Below, in pieces: positions 1 to 6,335 of a stretch of DNA of 15,572 nt (positions are counted from its first letter, which is position 1; every line of letters begins with the position of its first letter). Position numbers and translations under genes: made by a program. The stretch covers positions 1 through 15,572 of the forward strand of contig CAAFEV010000289.1 of assembly GCA_900762005.1 (NCBI GenBank). Reading direction: 5' to 3'. The notes beneath the pieces were generated by a model, which made no database searches, was not told the origin of the DNA, and saw only the letters and a program-made list of their open reading frames with translations. This stretch comes from an uncultured Oscillospiraceae bacterium (lineage in GTDB: Bacteria > Bacillota > Clostridia > Oscillospirales > Oscillospiraceae).

Positions 1-21
1 ACCCTGACGATTTCCTTTCAC
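1..21 (-). CDS. Possible start of a gene running off the left edge
   Basis: A GGAGG box on the minus strand (32-36) stands 10 bases before a GTG at 21-19, followed by seven open codons (M K G N R Q G) up to the window edge. It lies 74 bases downstream of the second TauE/SafE gene in the same direction. The same frame is also open upstream of the GTG, so the GTG may not be the true start. Seven codons do not allow identification, and the GGAGG could be chance. Confidence 0.2.
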
Positions 22-95
22 TCTTTTCTTCCCTCCGTAATCTTTAGTTTCCCGGTTCTTTGACCGTCTGCCGTCTTTGCTCCGCAAAGACACCT

Positions 96-464
96 CTATG
101 ATTTCTTTCGCTGATGCGAACCGAACAGCTCGGTCAAACCGACCAGCAGCAAAAAACCGCCGAAGAGCTTGCGCAGCAAACCGGTGTCCAGCAGCGTTGC
201 CAAAAAAGCCGCCCCTGCGGCGGTTAGGCAGCCCGCAATCACCGCCGGGAACACGGTACGCCAGTGAATCAGGCGGTTTTTTGCATGAAAAATCAGCGCA
301 GCGGCAGCAGTCGGCAGAAAAAAAAGCAGGTTAATCCCTTGCGCCGTGCGTTGTGCAATGCCACAGATTGCGGTCATCCATACCATAAGCAATGTTCCGC
401 CGCCGATACCCAGGCCGGACAGCACACCGCAAACCAGCCCCGCAACAATCGAAACCCAGCTCAT
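96..464 (-). CDS. TauE/SafE (TSUP) family half-length membrane protein, second of pair
   Basis: The product is 122 residues with about four hydrophobic segments. The N-terminal signature GLVCGVLSGLGIGGG is characteristic of the TauE/SafE/TSUP family, whose members export or import small anions such as sulfite, sulfoacetate or other organosulfur compounds across the cytoplasmic membrane. Full-length members are about 250 residues with two such repeats, so this is one half. I chose the ATG at 464 because it overlaps the stop of the upstream partner as ATGA (464-461) and puts the signature near the N-terminus. An in-frame ATG at 491 would add nine residues. There is no good Shine-Dalgarno before 464, so translation is probably coupled to the upstream gene. 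The two proteins probably act as a heterodimer equal to one full transporter. The substrate cannot be read from the sequence. Confidence 0.85.
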   Translation of the reverse strand: MSWVSIVAGLVCGVLSGLGIGGGTLLMVWMTAICGIAQRTAQGINLLFFLPTAAAALIFHAKNRLIHWRTVFPAVIAGCLTAAGAAFLATLLDTGLLRKLFGGFLLLVGLTELFGSHQRKKS

Positions 465-826
465 TGCAGCAGCAGACGCACGCCGCCCCATAGAATAAAA
501 ACGCCAAGAGCACGGTGCAGCAGCCCGGTCGGCAGCTTTTTAAGAAGCAGCCCCGCAAGCACGCCGCCGGCCGCGCCTCCGAGCAGGTAGGGCAGACTCA
601 ACGCCGCAAAGCTGCCGCCGCGCAGCAGATAAACCCCCGCCGAGACCACGGACAGCGGCAAAATAATACACACGGAGCTTGCAAAGCATTCATGCGGCGC
701 AAGCTCCGTCGTGCGCGAAAGCAGCGGCAGCAGGAGCATTCCGCCGCCTGCGCCGAACAAGCCGTTGGCAACACCTGCCGCCGCACCGGAAATTGCCGCG
801 CCCCATTGTCCCTTCCGTTTTTCCAT
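461..826 (-). CDS. TauE/SafE (TSUP) family half-length membrane protein, first of pair
   Basis: The product is 121 residues, largely hydrophobic, with the TSUP repeat signature GLFGAGGGMLLLP near residues 20-35 and further membrane spans to the C-terminus. The ATG at 826 is preferred because GGGGGAG lies four bases upstream; a TTG at 844 would add six residues and swallow that site. It is followed immediately by a second half-size TSUP gene with an ATGA overlap. Its length is half that of canonical TauE/SafE proteins, and the ORF is intact rather than truncated by a frameshift: both halves have their own family signature and start. It is transcribed away from the SSB-like gene, with which it shares a 127-base intergenic region. 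Anion (sulfite/organosulfur-type) transport is the family role; the substrate is unknown. Confidence 0.85.
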   Translation of the reverse strand: MEKRKGQWGAAISGAAAGVANGLFGAGGGMLLLPLLSRTTELAPHECFASSVCIILPLSVVSAGVYLLRGGSFAALSLPYLLGGAAGGVLAGLLLKKLPTGLLHRALGVFILWGGVRLLLQ

Positions 827-877
827 AAAGCTCCCCCGTTTCAAGCTGTATCCTAATAAGGGAAGTGTTTGCGTCTC

Positions 878-896
878 GAGCGCAGTTTATGCGCTC
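878..896. promoter_or_regulatory. Perfect 7-bp inverted repeat between divergent genes, possible operator
   Basis: GAGCGCA (878-884) and TGCGCTC (890-896) form a perfect dyad with a 5-base spacer, in the 127-base gap between the TauE/SafE pair (minus) and the SSB-like gene (plus). A TATACT hexamer at 918-923 and a CATAAT at 896-901 could be plus-strand -10 boxes, but neither has a good -35. No clear minus-strand promoter was found. A regulator-binding site is the simplest reading; chance or a transcript hairpin remain possible. Confidence 0.3.
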
Positions 897-953
897 ATAA
901 TCCAGCCGGCGCACGAATATACTTCCCCATAAGACGTTGAATGAGGTGGAACA

Positions 954-1577
954 ATGGAACAAACCGCAAATCATATCGCGCTGACCGGCTGCCTTGCAAG
1001 CACTCCGCAATTTTCCCATAGCAACCACGGGCGGCGTTTTTTTTCCTTCTTTTTGGAGGTCACACGGCTCTCCGGAGCCGTAGACCGTCTGCCGATACTC
1101 GCGGCGGAGTCGCTGCTGGAGCAAACAGCGGTGTGCGAGGGCGACGCGCTGTGTATCACGGGGCAGGTGCGCACGTTCAACAACCGCGAGAGCACGGGCA
1201 GGCGGCTGATTATCTCCGTGCTGGCGGAGAGCATCGAGATAACCGACGCGCCGCACGATAACTGCGTCACGCTCTGCGGCAGCCTTTGCAAGGAGCCGAT
1301 CTATCGACGCACGCCGCTCGGGCGTGAAATCTGCGACATAATGTTAGCCGTCAACCGCCCGTACCGCCGCGCCGATTACCTGCCCTGTATTCTCTGGGGC
1401 AGCTGTGCGCAGCAGGCGGCGGGCTACGCAGTCGGCACCCGACTCTGCCTAACCGGACGGCTGCAAAGCCGCCAGTACATCAAGCTGATTGACGACGAGC
1501 CGGAGCAGCGCACCGCCTATGAAATCTCCGCTATCACCGCCGCGCTTGCCGATGACAAGGATGCAGCCATGCAATAA
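954..1577 (+). CDS. Tandem OB-fold single-stranded DNA-binding protein
   Basis: This 207-residue protein reads as two SSB-like OB folds in tandem. The first spans roughly residues 5-95 and the second 101-195. The second is the more recognisable, with GREICDIMLAVNR, an LPCILWG strand, and the end LTGRLQSRQYIK followed by ERTAYE-like residues, typical of SSB/PriB-type domains. The first has ALTGCLASTPQFSHS and an ITGQVRTFN strand in matching positions. A role in binding single-stranded DNA in replication or repair is expected from the family. It lacks the acidic C-terminal tip of bacterial SSB (it ends DKDAAMQ), so it is probably not the main housekeeping SSB. The ATG at 954 has AGGTGG four bases upstream. 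The gene stands alone, divergent from the TauE/SafE pair, and its stop codon lies inside a large hairpin. Confidence 0.8.
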   Translation: MEQTANHIALTGCLASTPQFSHSNHGRRFFSFFLEVTRLSGAVDRLPILAAESLLEQTAVCEGDALCITGQVRTFNNRESTGRRLIISVLAESIEITDAPHDNCVTLCGSLCKEPIYRRTPLGREICDIMLAVNRPYRRADYLPCILWGSCAQQAAGYAVGTRLCLTGRLQSRQYIKLIDDEPEQRTAYEISAITAALADDKDAAMQ

Positions 1578-1616
1578 CGAACAGGAGCGGCTTCGCGAAA
1601 GCTGCTCCTGTTCGTT
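1576..1616 (+). terminator. Large hairpin overlapping the stop codon of the SSB-like gene
   Basis: The arms AACGAACAGGAGC (1576-1588) and GCTCCTGTTCGTT (1604-1616) are perfectly complementary over 13 bp. The interior adds a G-U pair and GCTT/AAGC around a CGCGA loop, giving about 18 bp. The left arm begins within the TAA stop. There is no clean U-tract on either strand (plus side continues CAGGCTGTAGATTTCTC), so it is a non-canonical terminator or an mRNA-protecting hairpin between two convergent genes. It may serve both. Confidence 0.6.
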
Positions 1617-1633
1617 CAGGCTGTAGATTTCTC

Positions 1634-1900
1634 TTACACGGGCTCGTCCATCAGGCGGTCAAATTCTGCTGCGACGGCGTCAAATTCGTCCTCGGGAATG
1701 TCAATCAGCTCAAAATCATCGTCGGTCGGGATGTAGAGATAGAGATAAACGTCGTTGCTCTCGTCGAACGGCTCGAGCGCGATATATTGCTTTTCGTTCA
1801 GCTCGAACACGCCCATAATGCCGCATTCGACCGCATCACCCTCGTCAAATTCAAGCGAAATAATATCATCCTCGGAATATTGTGCGCGCTTGTCTTCCAT
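1634..1900 (-). CDS. DUF1292 family small acidic protein (YrzB-like)
   Basis: This is an 88-residue, strongly acidic protein matching the DUF1292 family of Firmicutes (B. subtilis YrzB type, about 90 residues). Visible features are an early FDEGDAVECGIMGVFELN strand pair, the KQYIALEP segment and a YLYIP strand followed by an acidic C-terminus (DDDFELIDIPEDEFD). The molecular function of the family is not known to me. The gene has a strong AAGGAGGA site about seven bases before its ATG and its own consensus promoter just downstream of mutY, so it is a separate transcription unit, though read-through from mutY is possible. In many Firmicutes this gene lies beside the RuvX-like gene yrrK; that neighbour is not present here. 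Confidence 0.85.
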   Translation of the reverse strand: MEDKRAQYSEDDIISLEFDEGDAVECGIMGVFELNEKQYIALEPFDESNDVYLYLYIPTDDDFELIDIPEDEFDAVAAEFDRLMDEPV

Positions 1901-1929
1901 GAAATGCTCCTCCTTGTTGTGGTAATTTC

Positions 1930-1958
1930 AGTATAGCGGGTTTTACACCAAAGTGCAA
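1930..1958 (-). promoter_or_regulatory. Sigma-A promoter of the DUF1292 gene
   Basis: On the minus strand TTGCAC (1958-1953) and TATACT (1935-1930) are separated by exactly 17 bases. The expected start is about 20 bases upstream of the ribosome binding site and 30 before the ATG at 1900. The -35 box lies three bases beyond the mutY stop. Confidence 0.75.
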
Positions 1959-1960
1959 GC

Positions 1961-2983
1961 CTATTTCTCTAAAAACTGGCGATAAGCGGTCGGTAGTCCG
2001 ATTTTTTCCGCCAGCTCAGCTTCGGTGTACCATGAAAATCGCCTTTGTGCGTCACATTGCAGATAAATTCCGGTCAAATTCCATTGCACATGGGTAAAGA
2101 TGTGTGTTCTCTGCACGGTTTTTTCCACCCCAATCGGATGTAACTCCCACTGCGTCAGCAAATCAGCCGCCTGCTGTGCGCTCAGTGTACCGGGCACATC
2201 GGGCAGCTGCCACAGTCCCGCGAGCAGCCCCTTGGCAGGACGCTTGCAGACGGCAAGCCGCTCCCCGCAGCGCAAAATCAAGACCGTCCGTTCCTCGATG
2301 CGGCGGGGCTTTTTCTTCGCCTTTACGGGATATTCCGTCTGCATACCGCTCTGATTTGCAAGGCACAGCTTTGCAAGCGGACACTGCTCGCACCGGGGCG
2401 CACCGTTCGGTACGCAGACCGTCGCGCCCAGCTCCATAAGTGCCTGTGTAAAATCGCCGCAGTGCCCGTGCGGATAAACCGCCGCGAGCCGTTCCCGGAT
2501 TTCCGTTTTCGTGCGCTCATCGGTAATCGGCTTGTCGCAGGCAAGCAGTCGTGTCAGCACACGTAGCACGTTGCCGTCCACGGCGGGCGTAGGCTGCTCA
2601 AAGCAAATTGAAGCAATCGCTCCGGCGGTGTATGCACCGATTCCCGGCAGGGCACGCAAGGCCTCGCAGTTCTGCGGAAACACGCCCCCGGCTTCGATTA
2701 ACTGCCGCGCCGCCTTCTTCAAATTACGGGCGCGGCTGTAGTAGCCCAGCCCCTCCCAGAGCTTGAGCAGTAGCTCATCGTCCGCCTGCGCAAGGTCGCA
2801 CAGAGTCGGTAGCTGCCGCATAAACCTCAGATAATACGCCCGCACCACCTCCACACGGGTCTGCTGCAGCATAATTTCCGAGACCCAGACGTGGTACGGC
2901 TCACGGTCGCACCGCCACGGCAGCTCGCGCCGATTGCCGGCAAACCACGCAAGCAGAGGCACACAAATTGCGGATAATTCCAT
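1961..2983 (-). CDS. mutY: A/G-specific adenine DNA glycosylase MutY
   Basis: The 340-residue protein removes adenine mispaired with 8-oxoguanine or G in base excision repair. The N-terminal HhH-GPD domain shows LPWR (21-24), the catalytic-glutamate motif SEIMLQQTRV (Glu36), the helix-hairpin-helix LPGIGAYTAGAI (112-123) and the catalytic aspartate in VDGNV (Asp136). A 4Fe-4S site follows with Cys190, Cys198, Cys201 and Cys207. The spacing is C-X7-C-X2-C-X5-C, one residue longer in the first loop than the classical C-X6-C-X2-C-X5-C. From about residue 227 there is the NUDIX-like 8-oxoG recognition domain (LAGLWQLPD; FTHVQW where FSH is usual). It starts four bases after the exonuclease stop with only a weak AGGG site, so it is the second gene of that operon and probably translationally coupled. 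Confidence 0.96.
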   Translation of the reverse strand: MELSAICVPLLAWFAGNRRELPWRCDREPYHVWVSEIMLQQTRVEVVRAYYLRFMRQLPTLCDLAQADDELLLKLWEGLGYYSRARNLKKAARQLIEAGGVFPQNCEALRALPGIGAYTAGAIASICFEQPTPAVDGNVLRVLTRLLACDKPITDERTKTEIRERLAAVYPHGHCGDFTQALMELGATVCVPNGAPRCEQCPLAKLCLANQSGMQTEYPVKAKKKPRRIEERTVLILRCGERLAVCKRPAKGLLAGLWQLPDVPGTLSAQQAADLLTQWELHPIGVEKTVQRTHIFTHVQWNLTGIYLQCDAQRRFSWYTEAELAEKIGLPTAYRQFLEK

Positions 2984-2987
2984 TGCG

Positions 2988-3944
2988 TCAGCCCTGCCGC
3001 TTCGCGCGCTTGCGGCGGCGGCGCGGACGGCGGTTCATCGCAAGCTCATCAAATTTCTTTGCCGCGTCGGACGCACCCTCGTAAATCAGCCGGCTGACGC
3101 GCAGGGTGCCGTCCGTTTCCTTTTGCAGCCGGATACGGATTAAATATCTGCCGTGCTGCGGGCACTCCGCCATGGTCATATAGCGTCTGCCCTCCTGCGA
3201 AATCCACGCGCCGTTCGGCATTTCCGTTCCGCATTGCGGGCAGTGGCTTTTCAGCTCGCTCATGGCGTCAATCGCGCCGGCGTGGTCGGCATAGCCGTGG
3301 TATACCGCACGGCTGACGCACCCCTCCGGCACCGCGCCGTGAAAGCCGTTTTCGTGGCTTTTCAGTGCTCTGCCGTATTCGACAATGCCGCGCCGCAAAT
3401 CCAGCCGGGAGCAGACAATCGCCGTGTGGAACGCATCGCCCAGTGCATCGTGTGCGGGACGTGTCGGCTCAATGCCCAGAATTTCCATTGCGCCGGACAG
3501 GGATTTCTGCGCGGTTCCCGTGCCGGTCTGCGCGTTGAACATCATCTGCGCGTTGTACCAGTTCTGCACCCAGTCCGGCTCATCGTCGTACAGAAGAATG
3601 TTATCCTCCAAAATGCGGATATCGTCGAAGCCCCACGTCAGGAAAATGCACTCGCCGCCAATCCAGTCGCGGAAACGCTGCAACGCCTTCGGAAAGGGCA
3701 AGCCCTCCTCGCGCAGGGTGATATCGCGCAGCCCGGTCAGCTTTGAGACACGGCTATTAAGCTTCCGATAATACTTCGGGCGCACCAAAACCTGAAATTC
3801 ATCGGCAATTTTGCCGTCCTCGGTCATACGCACCGCGCCGATTTGTATAATTTCCCCGTGGATTTCGACTGGAAGCACCCGTTTTGCGGCATACGAGCCG
3901 GGCCACGGTTGATTCCACTCCATATCCAGTACAATATATTGCAT
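2988..3944 (-). CDS. DEDDh 3'-5' exonuclease with C-terminal zinc-ribbon-like and basic tail
   Basis: This 318-residue protein has an RNase-T/DnaQ-type exonuclease domain (about 1-185). Exo I is LDMEWN (Asp7, Glu9), Exo II lies in TWGFDDIRIL (Asp107/108) and Exo III is HDALGDA (His165, Asp170), giving the DEDDh set of metal ligands. It resembles the KapD/ERI-1-like branch, so the substrate could be RNA or single-stranded DNA. After the domain there are four possible zinc ligands: Cys235-X2-Cys238 and Cys261-X2-His264. The tail is very basic (RRPRRRRKRAKRQ), likely to bind nucleic acid. The ATG at 3944 is chosen over the ATG at 3959 because AGGAGG sits seven bases upstream of it. It is first in an operon with mutY and has its own promoter. 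Confidence 0.88.
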   Translation of the reverse strand: MQYIVLDMEWNQPWPGSYAAKRVLPVEIHGEIIQIGAVRMTEDGKIADEFQVLVRPKYYRKLNSRVSKLTGLRDITLREEGLPFPKALQRFRDWIGGECIFLTWGFDDIRILEDNILLYDDEPDWVQNWYNAQMMFNAQTGTGTAQKSLSGAMEILGIEPTRPAHDALGDAFHTAIVCSRLDLRRGIVEYGRALKSHENGFHGAVPEGCVSRAVYHGYADHAGAIDAMSELKSHCPQCGTEMPNGAWISQEGRRYMTMAECPQHGRYLIRIRLQKETDGTLRVSRLIYEGASDAAKKFDELAMNRRPRRRRKRAKRQG

Positions 3945-3968
3945 GGTATTCCTCCTCATAACAGCTAT

Positions 3969-3997
3969 AGCATACCACAGTTTGCACGCTGCCGCAA
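3969..3997 (-). promoter_or_regulatory. Promoter of the exonuclease-mutY operon
   Basis: On the minus strand TTGCGG (3997-3992) and TATGCT (3974-3969) are 17 bases apart, and TGG immediately before the -10 gives an extended -10 (TGN). The leader before the ATG at 3944 is short, about 18 bases. It is back to back with the promoter of the hydratase gene; the two -35 boxes are only 8 bases apart. Confidence 0.65.
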
Positions 3998-4005
3998 CAA
4001 AGTTT

Positions 4006-4034
4006 TTGACTTTTTGCGGCTTGTGGGTTATAGT
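4006..4034 (+). promoter_or_regulatory. Promoter of the aconitase-family hydratase gene
   Basis: TTGACT (4006-4011) and TATAGT (4029-4034) are 17 bases apart, a near-consensus sigma-A promoter. The start codon at 4057 follows 22 bases after the -10, with CGGAGG in between. This promoter shows that the long open frame upstream of 4057 is not translated. Confidence 0.8.
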
Positions 4035-4056
4035 AGGAAAAAACGGAGGTGCAGAT

Positions 4057-6276
4057 ATGGTTACGGTAAAAAATGAAGGGATGTTTTATGACGGCGGGAA
4101 GCTTCTTCCTGCGGCGCAGTGTGAAAAAAGCCCGGAGGAGGGCAGACGCGCCACCATGACCTACGGGATTTTGCAGGCGCACAATACCTCCGGCGATATG
4201 CAGAAACTGCGCCTTCGCTTTGACGCAATGGCATCGCATGACATTACCTATGTGGGTATCATTCAAACCGCACGCGCATCGGGCTTAGACCGCTTTCCGC
4301 TGCCCTATGTGCTGACGAACTGCCACAACTCGCTTTGCGCCGTCGGCGGCACGATTAACGAAGACGACCACCTGTTCGGGCTGTCCGCCGCAAAACGCTA
4401 CGGCGGCGAATTCGTTCCGGCGCATCAGAGCGTTATCCACAGCTATATGCGCGAATGCTACGCAGGCGGCGGCAGAATGTTGCTCGGCTCGGACTCGCAC
4501 ACGCGCTACGGCGCTTACGGCACGCTGGCAATCGGCGAGGGCGGGCCGGAGCTGGTCAAGCAGCTTTTGTGCAAAACCTATGACCTCGCCTATCCCCGCG
4601 TGGTCGGCGTTTACCTGACAGGCAAGCCGCGTGCGGGCGTCGGACCGCAGGACGTTGCGCTCGCGCTCATCGGCGCGACCTTCAAAGCGGGCACGGTGAA
4701 AAACAGCGTACTCGAATTCTTCGGAGACGGCATTGCCAATCTCGCCATGGATTACCGCAACGGTATTGATGTTATGACCACGGAAACCGGCTGTCTGTCC
4801 TCTGTGTGGCAAACGGATGACACGGTACACAAGTCCCTGATCGCGCACGGCAGACCCGAGGCATACCGCACGCTCTCGCCGGAGGACGGCGCGTATTACG
4901 ACGCGGTCGTCACGGTGAATTTGTCCGCCGTGGAGCCGATGATTGCCCTGCCCTTCCATCCGTCGAACACCTATACCATCCGCGAGTTTAACGCGAATTT
5001 AGATGATATCCTGCATCTGGTCGATGAAAATACGGTAAAATCTCTCGGCCTGAAAACGCAGCCGGAGAGCCTTCGTAAAAAAATCCGCAACGGCAAATTC
5101 TACGCCGATCAGGGTGTAATTGCAGGCTGCTCGGGCGGCACCTATCAAAATCTGCGCAAGGCGGCGGAGCTTCTGAATGGGCACCCCCTCGGTGACGGCG
5201 CATTCGGACTGTCCTGTTACCCGTCAAGCCAGCCTGTCATGCTTGAGCTGCTGCGCATCGGCGCATTGGAGGCACTGATGGCTTGCGGCGCATCCGTCCG
5301 CAGCGCGTTCTGCGGGCCGTGCTTCGGCGCGGGTGATGTGCCTGCGAACGGCGCGTTCTCCATTCGCCACACCACGCGTAACTTCCCGAACCGCGAGGGC
5401 TCGCGTCCTGCGGACAATCAGGCTGCCTATGTCGCCTTGATGGACGCCCGCTCGATTGCCGCCTCGGCACTGAACGGCGGCGCGATTACGCCCGCGACCG
5501 ATTTAGAGGGGCTTTCGCAGGAGCCGCCCTATCTGCCCTATCATTTCAACGACGCACCCTATCAACGGGTCTATCACGGCGTCGGCAAGCCCGACAGCAC
5601 GCAGGCACTGATCTTCGGACCGAACATTACCGACTGGCCCGCGCAGCCGCCGATGCCCGAAAACCTGCTTTTGACGGTTGCCGCCGCGATTTATGACCCC
5701 GTGACGACCACAGACGAGCTGATTCCCTCGGGCGAAACCTCGTCCTACCGCAGCAATCCCCTGCGGTTGAGCGAATTTGCTTTGAGCCGCCGCGACCCCG
5801 CCTATGTCGGCAGGGCAAAGGCGGTCAAGGCATTGGAGGAACAGCGCAGAAACGGCGAGGCAGTCCCCATGCCCGACTTCTGCAACCCGAAAACCACCGC
5901 CCTCGGCAGCGCGGTCATGGCAATCCGACCCGGTGACGGCTCTGCCCGCGAGCAGGCGGCATCCTGCCAGCGCGTGCTCGGCTGCGCGGCGAATTTCTGC
6001 GAGGAATATGCCACGAAGCGTTACCGCAGCAATGTCGTCAACTGGGGAATGCTGCCGTTCACCGTGAAGAATATTGCGGACTATCAAATACAGCCGAATG
6101 ACCGCATTTACATCCCGAACATCCGCGCCACCCTGCAATCGGGCGCGGAGCAAACGCAGGGAATTTTGCTGCAAGGCGACAAGCAGACCGCGCTGCCGCT
6201 GGAGCTGAAAGCGCTGACAAAAGAGGAGCGCGACATCCTGCTCGCCGGCTGTCTGATGAATTATTACGCACGCTGA
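4057..6276 (+). CDS. Aconitase-superfamily hydratase (YbhJ-like)
   Basis: This 739-residue protein is an aconitase-family iron-sulfur hydratase. Visible elements in order are: GSDSHTRYGAYGTLAIGEGG (144-163), the aconitase signature; GCSGGTYQN with cluster ligand Cys358; CGPCFGAGD with ligands Cys419 and Cys422; RNFPNREG (441-448); and, in the C-terminal swivel domain, GSAREQAAS with the catalytic Ser-X-Arg arrangement of GSSRE in aconitase. All expected active-site elements are therefore present. The VALMDARSIAA-SALNGG segment and overall length fit the E. coli YbhJ-like branch better than citrate aconitase, so the substrate is uncertain. The ATG at 4057 has GGAGG seven bases upstream; the frame is open further upstream but that part contains the promoter. 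The gene is monocistronic with a strong terminator and no TCA-cycle or leucine-pathway neighbours. Confidence 0.9.
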   Translation: MVTVKNEGMFYDGGKLLPAAQCEKSPEEGRRATMTYGILQAHNTSGDMQKLRLRFDAMASHDITYVGIIQTARASGLDRFPLPYVLTNCHNSLCAVGGTINEDDHLFGLSAAKRYGGEFVPAHQSVIHSYMRECYAGGGRMLLGSDSHTRYGAYGTLAIGEGGPELVKQLLCKTYDLAYPRVVGVYLTGKPRAGVGPQDVALALIGATFKAGTVKNSVLEFFGDGIANLAMDYRNGIDVMTTETGCLSSVWQTDDTVHKSLIAHGRPEAYRTLSPEDGAYYDAVVTVNLSAVEPMIALPFHPSNTYTIREFNANLDDILHLVDENTVKSLGLKTQPESLRKKIRNGKFYADQGVIAGCSGGTYQNLRKAAELLNGHPLGDGAFGLSCYPSSQPVMLELLRIGALEALMACGASVRSAFCGPCFGAGDVPANGAFSIRHTTRNFPNREGSRPADNQAAYVALMDARSIAASALNGGAITPATDLEGLSQEPPYLPYHFNDAPYQRVYHGVGKPDSTQALIFGPNITDWPAQPPMPENLLLTVAAAIYDPVTTTDELIPSGETSSYRSNPLRLSEFALSRRDPAYVGRAKAVKALEEQRRNGEAVPMPDFCNPKTTALGSAVMAIRPGDGSAREQAASCQRVLGCAANFCEEYATKRYRSNVVNWGMLPFTVKNIADYQIQPNDRIYIPNIRATLQSGAEQTQGILLQGDKQTALPLELKALTKEERDILLAGCLMNYYAR

Positions 6277-6283
6277 AAAGCCA

Positions 6284-6326
6284 CGGTGCACCTGCAACCG
6301 TTTGTGTTGCAGGCGCACCGATTTTT
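6284..6326 (+). terminator. Rho-independent terminator of the hydratase gene
   Basis: The 15-base arms CGGTGCACCTGCAAC (6284-6298) and GTTGCAGGCGCACCG (6306-6320) pair with one A-C mismatch around a 7-base loop, followed by ATTTTTATT. A short T-run (GGCTTTTC) on the other strand may let it also stop the convergent M56 gene. Confidence 0.88.
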
Positions 6327-6335
6327 ATTACTCGC

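Noticed and set aside
74..90. TCTTTGC-TCC-GCAAAGA hairpin after the TauE/SafE genes
   Set aside because: Seven-bp stem with a three-base loop and no U-tract on either strand; too weak to call a terminator.
3153..3746. Long plus-strand frame opposite the exonuclease
   Set aside because: It is the antisense shadow of a clear exonuclease gene, with no ribosome site or motif of its own.
3943..4056. Upstream extension of the hydratase reading frame (38 residues)
   Set aside because: It spans the promoter boxes at 4006-4034, while the ATG at 4057 has a proper GGAGG; the extension is not translated.
4285..4959. Long minus-strand frame opposite the hydratase
   Set aside because: Antisense shadow caused by high GC in codon position three; no family resemblance.
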